A DNA stretch of 64,000 nt. It comes from Arthrobacter sp. StoSoilA2. GTDB lineage: Bacteria; Actinomycetota; Actinomycetes; Actinomycetales; Micrococcaceae. The notes under the pieces are model-generated. The model was given only the letters and a program-made list of their open reading frames with translations. It was not told the origin of the DNA and did no database searches. Shown here one piece after another: positions 34,365-43,050 of this stretch. The DNA lies in the NCBI RefSeq assembly GCF_019977195.1, contig NZ_AP024643.1:3658001-3722000 (forward strand). Direction: 5' to 3'. The position numbers and the translations under genes are program-made. Every line of letters begins with the position of its first letter. Within the stretch, counting starts at the first letter, position 1.

Positions 34365-34407
34365 GGAGCGCTCCCCTGCTTGGAGATCCCAGGCAGAGGA
34401 GCGTTCC
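34365..34407 (-). terminator. Hairpin after phoX
   Basis: GGAGCGCTCCCCTGCTTGG pairs with CCAGGCAGAGGAGCGTTCC with three G-U or mismatched positions and a short loop. It lies just past the phoX stop. There is no T-run, so its strength is uncertain. Confidence 0.6.
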
Positions 34408-34417
34408 GGGGTTAGTG

Positions 34418-36508
34418 CTACTTGCGGAACACCTGGACGATCGACGGCCGCGGAGCCCGAACCGCACCGGCAGCGGGCGTGGCTCCAGCGTCTACATAGT
34501 CCGGGAAGAACGAGTGCTGGTCAGCGAACGTTCCTTCCTCGCCCGGGTGCTGAACGGCGACGAAAACGGTGCGCTCTTCATCGTGGATGATCGGACCACA
34601 GGTTTCGGCATCGCGCGGGACGGCCAGGAACTGCTCCACCTTTCCGCGTTCGGACCCTTCGAGGGTGACCTTGAACAGCCCATCTGCGTAGCCAATAGTG
34701 GACGGTGCACCATCGGTGGAGATCCAGAGGTTGCCCACGGAGTCGAAGGCTACGTTGTCCGGGCAGGAGATCGGGGATACCTTGTCTGCCGGGAATCCGG
34801 AGAAGTACGTGGACGTGTTCTTGGCGGGGTCACCGGCCACCAACAGCAGGGTCCAGTTGAATTTGGTGCCCGTCTGGTCCGGGCCTTCGGTGATTTCCAC
34901 GATGTGGCCGTCACGGTTCAGCGCACGGGGGTTGACCTCGGTGGCGCCTTCCTTGCCGGCCTTGCCGCGGTCCGAGTTGTTGGTGCAGGCCACGTAAACC
35001 TTGCCGGTGAGCAGGTTGGGCTGGACGTCTTCGCAGCGGTCCATCTTGGTGGGTCCAACCTTGTCAGCGGCAAGACGCGTGTAGACGAGGACTTCAGCAA
35101 CGGACATGCCGGGAACTGCCGAGACGCCACCCACCACCAGCGGCAACCACTCGCCGGTGCCGTCAAAGGCGCCGTCGGAAGGGACCTTGCCCGTGCCATC
35201 AATTTCTGCAGCCGGGGAGTCTCCCGTGAAACGGGCAACGTAGAGATCACCTTCGGAGAGGAGGCCCATGTTGTTCTTGCGGGCTTCCGCTGAGTCGCCG
35301 GGCTGGTATTTGCCCTTGGACACGAACTTGTAGAGGTAATCAAAGCGTTCGTCGTCACCCATGTACGCCACAACCTGGCCAGACGGAGCGACAATCACGT
35401 TGGCGCCCTCATGCTTGAAGCGGCCCATGGCGGAGTGCTTCTTCGGAGTCGAGGTGGGGTCGAAGGGGTCAACTTCGACGATCCAGCCGAAGCGGTTGGT
35501 CTCGTTGGCGTAGCCGGCGTTGCGCGTGTCGAAGCGCGGCTCGTCGAGTTCCCACTGACGCGTGGTCGGCTTCGCAGATATGCCGTAGCGCTTGTCGCCG
35601 TCACTGGTGCCGGGTGCGGCAAAGTAGCCGTTGAAGTTCTCCTCGCCGGAAAGGATAGTTCCCCATGGAGTGGTTCCGCCGGAGCAGTTGCCCAAGGTTC
35701 CCTTGATCCAGCGGCCTTCCGGGTCATCGATTGTCTTGACCAGGTTGGTTCCTGCAGCAGCGCCAGTCAGTTCGTAGACGGTGTCCGTGAGGAAGCGGCG
35801 GTTCAGGGGTGCTCCCTGGACATAGTTCCACGGCTTGTTCTTGTTCTTGCGCTCCAACTCCACCACCGTCAGGCCGTGACCGGCCCGGCCAATTGCACGG
35901 GCTTCGGCGGCGTCAAAACCTGCCGGCAGCATGATGTTCTCATTGGTGTATTCGTGGTTCGTGAACAATACGGCTCGACGACCCTTGGACCCGGGAACCG
36001 GGATGATGTCCGTGTAGTCGTTGTTGTAGCCGAATTGGCGGGCCTGGGCGGCAGCGGTCTGCGCGTTGAGGTTGAAGGCCGACGAGTCGGCGAAAAGGGG
36101 GTCACCCCAACGGATGATCGGCTTCCAGTCGAACCCCTCCGGAACCGTGACAGCGTCGACGGCAGCGTCAACCGGCTTGATTGCCGTGAACTGAAGCTTG
36201 GACTTTTCGAAACCCTTCTTCGCCGCGTCCGACAAACCGTTACCGGCATCGGCGACCGCAGGTTCGGCACCAGTCACCGCACTACCAAGAACGACGGCGA
36301 GCGCACCGGCGGCGCCAAGCCCCAGGGCGGCGCGGCGGGTCATCGCCGTGGAGGCGATGTCGCGGAAGTAGCCGTTGGAGCTGGTGTTGCAAACATCGCC
36401 CGCGCAGGCGTTGTCGCACTTGAGAGCGCAGGTGACGGCACTGCGTTTGCCTTTGGTGTGGCCGAACATTGGCAGCAGCGGGAACGTGCGTCCGGTGGTA
36501 TCAGACAT
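34418..36508 (-). CDS. phoX: PhoX-family alkaline phosphatase (Tat-exported)
   Basis: A 696-residue calcium/iron-dependent phosphatase of the PhoX (DUF839) family that releases phosphate from esters outside the membrane. The Tat signal is internal: about 55 residues with four cysteines (ALKCDNACAGDVC) come before MTRRAALGLGAAGAL, an arrangement common in actinobacterial PhoX. Segments such as FTNHEYTNENIM, GTTPWGTILSGEENFNGYF, RFGWIVEVDPFDP, MGRFKHEGANV and HPGEEGTFADQHSFFPDY match the family. A pair of Pho-box-like heptamers lies about 75-90 bp upstream, so phosphate starvation control is likely. Confidence 0.93.
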   Translation of the reverse strand: MSDTTGRTFPLLPMFGHTKGKRSAVTCALKCDNACAGDVCNTSSNGYFRDIASTAMTRRAALGLGAAGALAVVLGSAVTGAEPAVADAGNGLSDAAKKGFEKSKLQFTAIKPVDAAVDAVTVPEGFDWKPIIRWGDPLFADSSAFNLNAQTAAAQARQFGYNNDYTDIIPVPGSKGRRAVLFTNHEYTNENIMLPAGFDAAEARAIGRAGHGLTVVELERKNKNKPWNYVQGAPLNRRFLTDTVYELTGAAAGTNLVKTIDDPEGRWIKGTLGNCSGGTTPWGTILSGEENFNGYFAAPGTSDGDKRYGISAKPTTRQWELDEPRFDTRNAGYANETNRFGWIVEVDPFDPTSTPKKHSAMGRFKHEGANVIVAPSGQVVAYMGDDERFDYLYKFVSKGKYQPGDSAEARKNNMGLLSEGDLYVARFTGDSPAAEIDGTGKVPSDGAFDGTGEWLPLVVGGVSAVPGMSVAEVLVYTRLAADKVGPTKMDRCEDVQPNLLTGKVYVACTNNSDRGKAGKEGATEVNPRALNRDGHIVEITEGPDQTGTKFNWTLLLVAGDPAKNTSTYFSGFPADKVSPISCPDNVAFDSVGNLWISTDGAPSTIGYADGLFKVTLEGSERGKVEQFLAVPRDAETCGPIIHDEERTVFVAVQHPGEEGTFADQHSFFPDYVDAGATPAAGAVRAPRPSIVQVFRK

Positions 36509-36581
36509 GGGGGACCTTCCAGAGAATGTACGAGGTTCCCGCTGAGCCTTTCAGCGCAATCCGAATCCGAGAGGACTCTCT

Positions 36582-36599
36582 GGTTAAGTTTCGGTGAAC
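36582..36599 (-). promoter_or_regulatory. Putative Pho box upstream of phoX
   Basis: On the minus strand GTTCACC is followed 11 bases later by CTTAACC (five of seven identical), the 11-base direct-repeat layout of actinobacterial PhoP boxes. It overlaps the last codons of menC and lies about 75-90 bp before the phoX start. Confidence 0.55.
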
Positions 36600-37612
36600 A
36601 GGTCTTCTTGGGAGGAAGCGAGCGTCGAATGTACGCGCCGCAGCCTCTCCAACCACCAGTCGCGACGTTCCCCCGGAGCCGCGTACTGCTCCAGCAGCCC
36701 GGGATCGGCGGCGGCCTCGCGAAGGCGGATGGCGCCGTCGTCGGGGACCAAGGGATCCAGGGTGATGTCCGACGCAAAGAGCGAAACGGTGCCGAGCCCG
36801 CAGGCGTATGGCAGCGAAGGCAGCGCGGCGGCGAGCGCCAGACCGGCGCGGATCCCAATGGAGGTATCGAGGGCGGAGCTGACGACGGCGGGAAGGCCGG
36901 CTTGGGCGACAATGTCCAGGGCACGTGCCACTCCACCGAGCGGCGCGACTTTGACGACGATAAGGTCCGCAGCCCCCGCCCTCGCCACGCGAAGGGGGTC
37001 GGCTTCTTTGCGGACGCTTTCGTCGGCGGCTACCAGGACGGGCGTTCCCGCAGCGGCTAGCCGACGGCGCACCTCAGCCAGGCCCCCAATGTCCGGTACA
37101 GGCTGTTCCGCGTATTCAAGTCCGGCAACTGACAGTTTGCCCAATGCCTCTACAGCGCGGTCAACATCCCAGCCCCCGTTCGCGTCGATGCGGATGGCGG
37201 CGTCGGGAAGGGCGTCGCGCACGGCGGTGACCCTTGCGAGGTCGTCGGCAAGGGATTGACCACGCTCGGCTACCTTGATCTTGACGGCATCCACCCGGCC
37301 GAAACGAGCAAGTACTTCCGGCACGCGTTCGGCGGGAACTGCGGGAACGGTGGCGTTCACGGGGATGCTGTCCCTGAGCGGTGGAGGGAAACCAGTCCAG
37401 CCCGCTTCCAGGGCGGCAGCGAGCCAGCGCGAGGATTCGTCGTCGTCGTATTCCGGGAAGGGGCAGAATTCGCCCCAACCGAGTGGCCCTTTCAAGAGGA
37501 GTGTTTCCCGCTCCATAATTCCGCGGAACTTCACGCGCATGGGCAGTGAAACAACGTGGGCGTTGTCGAGGAGTTCTTCGAGCGGCGGCAAATCGGGAAG
37601 GCGAGCAGGCAT
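36584..37612 (-). CDS. menC: o-Succinylbenzoate synthase
   Basis: A 342-residue enolase-superfamily enzyme that dehydrates SHCHC to o-succinylbenzoate in menaquinone synthesis. The catalytic lysine lies in AVKIKVAERG, magnesium ligands are in RIDANGGWDVDRA, YAEQPVPDIGGLAEV and VAADESVRKEAD, and the second lysine is in LIVVKVAPLGG. Length and layout are normal. It is upstream of phoX on the same strand, with 75 bp between the menC stop and the phoX start. Confidence 0.93.
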   Translation of the reverse strand: MPARLPDLPPLEELLDNAHVVSLPMRVKFRGIMERETLLLKGPLGWGEFCPFPEYDDDESSRWLAAALEAGWTGFPPPLRDSIPVNATVPAVPAERVPEVLARFGRVDAVKIKVAERGQSLADDLARVTAVRDALPDAAIRIDANGGWDVDRAVEALGKLSVAGLEYAEQPVPDIGGLAEVRRRLAAAGTPVLVAADESVRKEADPLRVARAGAADLIVVKVAPLGGVARALDIVAQAGLPAVVSSALDTSIGIRAGLALAAALPSLPYACGLGTVSLFASDITLDPLVPDDGAIRLREAAADPGLLEQYAAPGERRDWWLERLRRVHSTLASSQEDLFTET

Positions 37613-37706
37613 ATTGCCACTGTACCGGCGGCTCCTGGCGCCAAAGGCTGGCCAATCAGGCTAAGTGGATAACTCGTCCATTCCAACAATCCGTACACTG
37701 GGTTCC

Positions 37707-38084
37707 ATGTCATGCCGTATCAGCGAACTGGTCCTCCACTGTGCCGATCCCGAAGTGCTGGCGCGGTTTTGGAGCGACGTCCTCGGTTACGTCGAGCTCG
37801 ACCGGGAAGATGGCGCGATCGAGATCGGCCCTCCGGACGTCGGGTTCGGCGGCCTGCAGCCCACCATCATCCTGAGTCCCAGCAGCGACCCGCGGACTGG
37901 AAGACTTCCCCTGCACATTGACGTCAATCCCGTCGACAGGGACCAGGACGCCGAACTGGAACGTTTGCTCGCCCTCGGCGCCCGCCCTGCTGACGTCGGG
38001 CAGACCGGAAACGAGCAATGGCATGTCCTGGCGGACCCTGAGGGCAATGAGTTCTGCCTCCTGCGTAAGCGGCTGGAGCCCTGA
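37707..38084 (+). CDS. VOC-family (glyoxalase/bleomycin-resistance-like) protein
   Basis: A 125-residue protein of the vicinal oxygen chelate fold. ISELVLHCADPEVLARFWSDVLGY opens the first beta-alpha-beta unit, and HIDVNPVDRDQDAELERLLALGA with WHVLADPEGNEFCLLR forms the second; H and E in these strands are the usual metal ligands. Substrate unknown. I chose the ATG giving MSCRISEL; a start 14 codons upstream is possible. It converges with the next gene. Confidence 0.82.
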   Translation: MSCRISELVLHCADPEVLARFWSDVLGYVELDREDGAIEIGPPDVGFGGLQPTIILSPSSDPRTGRLPLHIDVNPVDRDQDAELERLLALGARPADVGQTGNEQWHVLADPEGNEFCLLRKRLEP

Positions 38085-38102
38085 TCAGATAGCAGGACCA
38101 CG

Positions 38103-38711
38103 TTAGTCGGACCAGTACCTGCGGACCTTCCCGAGTCCCTGACCCAACTGCTCACCGGACAAGGCAAGGGAACTTTCGGGCATTCCGATCGCATCCCACC
38201 GAGCAACTACCCGCGTGTCTCCATCGAGGGGCAGGGGCCACAGCCAGTAGTGGGCCGTGGACTGAACGATTTCATCGTTGCCGCTCCCCCCGCCGCCGCC
38301 CAGCGTAGTCAGCACGGGACCTGTGACGTCGTCAGCCCCCTCGTGCATCGACGGCCCGGGACCGGCTGCAACCGCCTTGCGCCCATCGGGGAAAGCGACC
38401 CCGAGCTGCAGTCCCGTGCCGGTATCAAGGCTTGAACGGGGACGGTTGAAGGACTGGTCCATGACGTCACGCCACTCCCGGTCCGACTCGTCGCCGCGGC
38501 GAACCGACCACACGAGGTCCAAAGTACATCCCGTGGAATACACCTCAACCAGCTTCAGGGCCATCACCATCTGTCGGCTGTTGTAAACGAACTCGCCGAT
38601 GTGCACCACGCCAGGCAGCTCGTCCGACGGCGGACCAGACCAACCGGGGCGGAGTGGCTGGGGTTGGCGCGGACGTTGGGGTGGCTCTGGAAGATCGTCG
38701 AAGAACGTCAT
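38103..38711 (-). CDS. Conserved hypothetical protein
   Basis: A 202-residue soluble protein I do not recognise. It starts with a proline-rich stretch (DDLPEPPQRPRQPQPLRPGW), then VVHIGEFVYNSRQMVMALKLVEVY, a beta-rich part and HYWLWPLPLDGDTRVVARWDAIGM near the end. No signal peptide or membrane segment is seen. The codon pattern and a start facing the next gene support it being real. No function is proposed. Confidence 0.7.
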   Translation of the reverse strand: MTFFDDLPEPPQRPRQPQPLRPGWSGPPSDELPGVVHIGEFVYNSRQMVMALKLVEVYSTGCTLDLVWSVRRGDESDREWRDVMDQSFNRPRSSLDTGTGLQLGVAFPDGRKAVAAGPGPSMHEGADDVTGPVLTTLGGGGGSGNDEIVQSTAHYWLWPLPLDGDTRVVARWDAIGMPESSLALSGEQLGQGLGKVRRYWSD

Positions 38712-38813
38712 GCTCCATCCTTACACCGCCACGAAAGCTAAAGGGAGGGTTCCTTCCGAACGGAGGAAGGGAACCGCGCTATCCTCTGATTCACGACTCA
38801 TTTCAGGGGAAAT

Positions 38814-39434
38814 ATGACGCACACACCCAACGGTTCCACGACGCCCGCCGGTTGGTACCCGGATCCTTCCTTTCCGCAGCAGATGCGCTGGTGGGACGGG
38901 GTTCAGTGGACACCTCATCTTGCCCCTGCCACCGCGCAGTTCATGCCGCTCCAGCGCGTCCTGATCAGCAACCAGACCCCTGTGCTCAACCCCTTCATTT
39001 GGGCCGTGGTGCTGCTGCCGCTGGTGCCGCTCCTGCTGATGCTCACCTGGCAGCCGGAATTCCGATACATAACTACCCGGCAGCGCATGACGACGCTGGA
39101 CCCCATGTCGATCTACACGCCCGGCTACTTCCTGCTCCAGGCGTCAGGGCTCGTTACGTATGGCGTATCTGTCCTGATGGCCTTCTTGGACTATCGGCGG
39201 CTGGCCCGTTCCGGCGTCGTCCGTCCCTTCCACTGGGCATGGTGCTTCCTGAGCCCCGCTGTGTACATCATTGGCCGCACGGTGATTGTCCTGAAGGTCG
39301 CCCCTGGCCGCGGGATGGGGCCGGTGTGGGCTCTCATTGGCACATTCGTGTTGTCCTTGATCGTGGCAGGCATCTGGATGTCGACGATGATGCAGTCGCT
39401 GTATAGCCAGATCGGTTATTCGATAAACGCCTAG
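38814..39434 (+). CDS. DUF2510 domain membrane protein
   Basis: A 206-residue protein. The N-terminal DUF2510 motif is clear (PAGWYPDPSFPQQMRWWDGVQW). This short tryptophan-rich domain is common in actinobacterial membrane proteins and is of unknown function. Four hydrophobic helices follow (PFIWAVVLLPLVPLLLML and later ones). TTTCAGGGGAAATATG gives a usable ribosome site. It lies upstream of the LacI regulator on the same strand but is probably independent. Confidence 0.8.
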   Translation: MTHTPNGSTTPAGWYPDPSFPQQMRWWDGVQWTPHLAPATAQFMPLQRVLISNQTPVLNPFIWAVVLLPLVPLLLMLTWQPEFRYITTRQRMTTLDPMSIYTPGYFLLQASGLVTYGVSVLMAFLDYRRLARSGVVRPFHWAWCFLSPAVYIIGRTVIVLKVAPGRGMGPVWALIGTFVLSLIVAGIWMSTMMQSLYSQIGYSINA

Positions 39435-39449
39435 TGTCCTCGGCGCCGT

Positions 39450-39465
39450 CCTCACACGCGTTAGG
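39450..39465. promoter_or_regulatory. LacI-type operator before the lacI-family gene
   Basis: CCTCACACGCGTTAGG differs at two of 16 positions from the perfect palindrome CCTAACACGTGTTAGG found at 45445. It lies about 40 bp before the regulator start, next to TAGACT (possible -10), so it suggests autoregulation. Confidence 0.7.
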
Positions 39466-39502
39466 TAGACTGCTGACAAATGAAGGATGGAAGGACTTCC
39501 CG

Positions 39503-40564
39503 ATGAACCGCAAGGCCACTGCACTGGACGTCGCCAAAAGGGCGGGGGTGTCCAGGAGCGCGGTCTCGCTGGTGCTCAATGGCCGCGGCGACGGCAACGT
39601 GGCCAAGGAGAGCCAGGACCGGATCCGTTTGGCCGCCCAGGAACTCAACTATTCCCCCAACGCGATCGCGCTCAGCCTGCGGAACCAGCGCTCCCGGGTG
39701 ATCGGCATCGTGTCCGACGAAGTTGTGGTCAGCCCCTTCGACGGCAACATCATCGGCGGCGCAGACGACGTCGCCCGTAGCCGCGGCTTCGTCACCGTCG
39801 TCATGGACACCGAGCGCGACGCCGCCCGGGATGCGAGCGCTATCGAAACCCTCCTGGACCGCCAGGTGGACGGGCTCATGTACGTGACCGTGGGCTTGAA
39901 GCCGCTGGACGTCCCCCACGGCATGCTGCGGGTCCCTTCAGTCCTGGCCAATTGCTACGACAGCAACTCCAAACCTCAACTTCATCACGTTATCCCGGAC
40001 GAGATCACCGGCGGCAGGGAAGCTACCGAACACCTGCTGCAGTTCGGCCATCGGGACATCGCCTTGCTCGCCGGCGCTGAGGACTCCCCGGCCGCTCCGC
40101 TGCGGGTTGAGGGCTATCGGGACGCGTATGCCGCTGCAGGCCTGTCGGTTCGCGCGGATCGGATCACCATGGCGGGTTGGGACATCGACGCCGGTTTCCA
40201 CGGCGCCATGAAACTGCTCGACGGCGTGTCCCCGGCTGAGCGGCCCACGGCCATCATGTGCGCGAATGACCGCCTGGCAATCGGCGTTGCCTTGGCCGCC
40301 GCCCGGTTGGGCCTGAATATCCCCACGGATCTCTCGGTGATGGGTTACGACGACGAAGCACGCATCGCCGACACCATGGTCCCCGCCCTCACCACCATGG
40401 CCCTGCCGCTGCGTGAGATCGGACGCGCAGCCATGACAACGCTTCTGGATACCATCGAAGGCGTATCCGCTGGCACAGACGACGCAGCCGAGACGAGCGT
40501 GGAAACTATGGTCCCGTGCCGCCTTGTTATCCGGGAATCAACAGGCCCTGCGCCAACTCGCTGA
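39503..40564 (+). CDS. LacI-family transcriptional regulator of the fructoside operon
   Basis: A 353-residue repressor. The helix-turn-helix and hinge are at the N terminus (ATALDVAKRAGVSRSAVSLV and RIRLAAQELNYSPNAIALSL), followed by a periplasmic-binding-protein-like effector domain (VMDTERDAARDASAIETLLD; ATEHLLQFGHRDIALLAG; AIMCANDRLAIGVALAAARL). The ATG at 39503 has GGAAGGA upstream and gives the usual short N terminus. An operator-like palindrome stands before it, and two more stand before the sugar ABC operon 5 kb away, so it probably controls both. The effector is likely sucrose, a fructo-oligosaccharide or a breakdown product. Confidence 0.9.
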   Translation: MNRKATALDVAKRAGVSRSAVSLVLNGRGDGNVAKESQDRIRLAAQELNYSPNAIALSLRNQRSRVIGIVSDEVVVSPFDGNIIGGADDVARSRGFVTVVMDTERDAARDASAIETLLDRQVDGLMYVTVGLKPLDVPHGMLRVPSVLANCYDSNSKPQLHHVIPDEITGGREATEHLLQFGHRDIALLAGAEDSPAAPLRVEGYRDAYAAAGLSVRADRITMAGWDIDAGFHGAMKLLDGVSPAERPTAIMCANDRLAIGVALAAARLGLNIPTDLSVMGYDDEARIADTMVPALTTMALPLREIGRAAMTTLLDTIEGVSAGTDDAAETSVETMVPCRLVIRESTGPAPTR

Positions 40565-40601
40565 GCAGGGAGCCTGAACTGCAGGGCAACGCCGTTGCGG
40601 G

Positions 40602-40639
40602 GCCGCTATTCCGTTGTTGGGCAACAACGGAATAGCGGG
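40602..40639. terminator. Bidirectional terminator hairpin between lacI and GH32 genes
   Basis: CCGCTATTCCGTTGTT and AACAACGGAATAGCGG form a perfect stem with a short loop between the convergent genes. Confidence 0.75.
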
Positions 40640-40715
40640 CTTCCGACGTCGTAGCCCCAAAACACCAACAAACCACGCCCATCAGGCCCCACAACGCACG
40701 ACGTCGGCCTGCCGC

Positions 40716-42146
40716 CTACTCCGGGAGCGCCAACTCCCATACGTCGGCAGTTGCGTGGCCAGGCAGGGTGAGCTGCCATTCCTCCCCGGGAGCCGGGTAG
40801 GCGCGGAGCGTCGTGGCAACCGAGCCGGAGCGGTAGACCTCCACCAGGGAAGCATCGATGAAGATCCGAAGCTCCTCCCCTGGAGCCAATGCACCCGAGT
40901 AGACCACTTGCCTGTCTGCGGAGTCACCCTCTGAACCCGAAACCAGCACCAGCTCCACATCACCGGAAGACACATCACCGGAAGTCACGTCACCAGAGGA
41001 CACAGCACCGCCCGTCACGAGCACCTCGGCTAACGCGGGAACCACTACCGAGCCCACAGCACCCGTAGCTACAGCAGCACCCCTATATGCCAACACTTCC
41101 GGCGCCGGGGAAACAGCCAGTGCCCCATCAACCACGGTCAGGAGGCGAGGATGTGTCAGCACACCCGACCATCCGGCGTCGTCAATTTCTTCCTGGGTAC
41201 GGCCACGGCGACCGTCGCGTCCGGGACCTTCGTTGGCCCAACCCCACAACAAAGCGGCAGGCGAAGAACCGTAAGAGAACTGGACGACCTGCGGCGCATA
41301 AAAATCGCGGCCAAGATCGGACTTCCCACCGGAAGAAGGCACGAACACCGGCAGCCCGGAGACGGGGTCCGCGGAAAGGGAGCCGATCAGGTGCCCAACC
41401 CCGTTGGCGTGCTCGTGGTCGTCGCCGGACAGCCAGAGCGAGAACATCATCACCCAGGCTGAGCCACCCGAAGAGTCCGGCACTTGCACCAGTTGCGGGC
41501 ATTCCCAAATCTCCGCCGGCGTGTGAACCGCAGCAACGGGATCAGCAGAGGTCAGCCAAATCCCTTGGTACTTCCAGTCGTCAAGGGACTCCACTGTGTA
41601 CAGCAGCAAAGCGGCGCGCCCATCAGACAGACCCGCTCCTTGGATGGCGTAGCGAGAACCGTTGAAGTGGAAGATGAAGGGATCGCGGACGGCGGTGACC
41701 AGAGCATCGGAGGGCATGGACGCGGCGACGTGGCCGGTCTGCTCCCAGGTCACCATGTCGGAAGAACCGCGCGCAATGACTACCTGCGAATGTCCTCCAT
41801 GATCGCGAACGCCCGAGTAGGCCGCGGTCGGAATGCCACCATCTGAGGTCACCACGCCTGTCCAGCAACCCGCGGAATCGGGACCGTCCGGCTGCGGCGA
41901 CAGCGCGACCGGGTGCTCCTCCCAATGGACTAGATCCGAAGAACTCACGTGTCCCCACTGGATCTGGGAGTGTCGGGCCGATTCCGGGTTGTACTGGAAG
42001 AAGACGTGGTACCGGCCGTTGATGTAGCTGATGCCGTTGGGATCGTTGATCCAGCCTTGGGCCGGCCGCGGGTGGAACCGCGGGAAGGCCGGATCCGGGT
42101 GCGTCGAAGCAGGCAACAGGGAATCAAAAAGTGCAAGGTCCGTCAC
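40716..42146 (-). CDS. Glycoside hydrolase family 32 (sucrose/fructan hydrolase)
   Basis: A 476-residue beta-fructofuranosidase-type enzyme that cleaves terminal fructose from sucrose or fructo-oligosaccharides. Catalytic motifs: nucleophile D35 in W32INDPNG, transition-state stabiliser in R154DPF, and acid/base E215 in WECPQL. The five-bladed propeller is complete, and the C-terminal beta-sandwich is short and ends IFIDASLVEVYRSG. No signal peptide is present, so it acts in the cytosol on imported sugar. The GTG start is preceded by GAAAGGG. A linker-like stretch holds three SGDV repeats. It is the last gene of the minus-strand ABC operon, 23 bp after the second permease. Confidence 0.9.
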   Translation of the reverse strand: MTDLALFDSLLPASTHPDPAFPRFHPRPAQGWINDPNGISYINGRYHVFFQYNPESARHSQIQWGHVSSSDLVHWEEHPVALSPQPDGPDSAGCWTGVVTSDGGIPTAAYSGVRDHGGHSQVVIARGSSDMVTWEQTGHVAASMPSDALVTAVRDPFIFHFNGSRYAIQGAGLSDGRAALLLYTVESLDDWKYQGIWLTSADPVAAVHTPAEIWECPQLVQVPDSSGGSAWVMMFSLWLSGDDHEHANGVGHLIGSLSADPVSGLPVFVPSSGGKSDLGRDFYAPQVVQFSYGSSPAALLWGWANEGPGRDGRRGRTQEEIDDAGWSGVLTHPRLLTVVDGALAVSPAPEVLAYRGAAVATGAVGSVVVPALAEVLVTGGAVSSGDVTSGDVSSGDVELVLVSGSEGDSADRQVVYSGALAPGEELRIFIDASLVEVYRSGSVATTLRAYPAPGEEWQLTLPGHATADVWELALPE

Positions 42147-42169
42147 TGGAACCCTTTCAATCAGAGAGG

Positions 42170-43042
42170 TTACTTGCCCGTTCCAGCGGTGAGTCCGTCC
42201 TGCAGTGCGCGCTGGCCGAACATGAACACCACCAGCGCGGGAATCATGGAGAGAACGACGCCGGCCAGCACCACGGAGATGCTTCCGGTGCCGAGGTTGC
42301 CTTGGAGGGAGACCAGGCCCAGGGGCAGCGTGAAGTTCTGCTCGGAGATGGTCATGATGAGCGGCCTGAAGAACTCGTTCCAGTGGAAGTTGAACGCCAG
42401 GATGCCCACGATCGCCAGGCCCGGCATGGCCAGTGGTGCGTACACGGACCGGAAGGTTCGCCACGGCGAGGCGCCGTCGATCGCAGCCGCTTCAGCGAGC
42501 TCACCCGGCAATCCCAGAAAGTACTGGCGCATGAGGAAGGTGCCGAACGCCGTCGGGATGGCCGGAATGATCAAGGCGAGCAGCGTATCCGAGAGCCCGA
42601 CGCCGCGGATCAGCATGAACACGGGCACGATCGTCACCTGCGCGGGCACCATCATGGTGGCCAGTACTATCGAGAACAACGCGCCCCGTCCCCTAAAACG
42701 AAGGTGGGCGAAGGCGTATCCAGCAAGGGCTGCGGTCACCATCTGTCCGACGGCGATCAGTCCGGTCACCAGGGCACTGTTCAGGACCAGTTGCACAATA
42801 TTGAGCTGCTTGAACACCTGCTGGTAGGACGCGATATCAGGGTTCAGGGGCAGGAATGCCGGCGGCAATTTGAAGGATTCCGACGGCGGCCGCAGCGAGG
42901 TGGATAGCGTCCAGAGAACGGGGCCCAGGACAAAGACGGCCGCGATCAGCAAGGCGGCGACGCGCCCCACGACTGACCAGTCGCGCTTCTTGCGCGTAAC
43001 CACAGGCGCCGTGGTTTCAACACGTTCTGAAATGAGGGTCAT
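42170..43042 (-). CDS. Carbohydrate ABC transporter permease (MalG-like)
   Basis: A 290-residue membrane protein of the CUT1 group with six helices. An N-terminal cytosolic stretch is followed by VAALLIAAVFVLGPVLWTLS. The EAA loop is seen as LPGELAEAAAIDGASPWRTF, where EAAxxDGA is diagnostic. With the upstream MalF-like permease it forms the pore of the fructoside importer. It starts 8 bp after that gene. No dedicated ATPase gene is in the operon, which is common in CUT1 systems that share an MsiK-type ATPase. Confidence 0.9.
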   Translation of the reverse strand: MTLISERVETTAPVVTRKKRDWSVVGRVAALLIAAVFVLGPVLWTLSTSLRPPSESFKLPPAFLPLNPDIASYQQVFKQLNIVQLVLNSALVTGLIAVGQMVTAALAGYAFAHLRFRGRGALFSIVLATMMVPAQVTIVPVFMLIRGVGLSDTLLALIIPAIPTAFGTFLMRQYFLGLPGELAEAAAIDGASPWRTFRSVYAPLAMPGLAIVGILAFNFHWNEFFRPLIMTISEQNFTLPLGLVSLQGNLGTGSISVVLAGVVLSMIPALVVFMFGQRALQDGLTAGTGK

Positions 43043-43050
43043 GGCGGGCC

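Noticed and set aside
35411..37060. Plus-strand frame of about 550 codons opposite phoX and menC
   Set aside because: Covers parts of two clear genes on the other strand; low-complexity translation.
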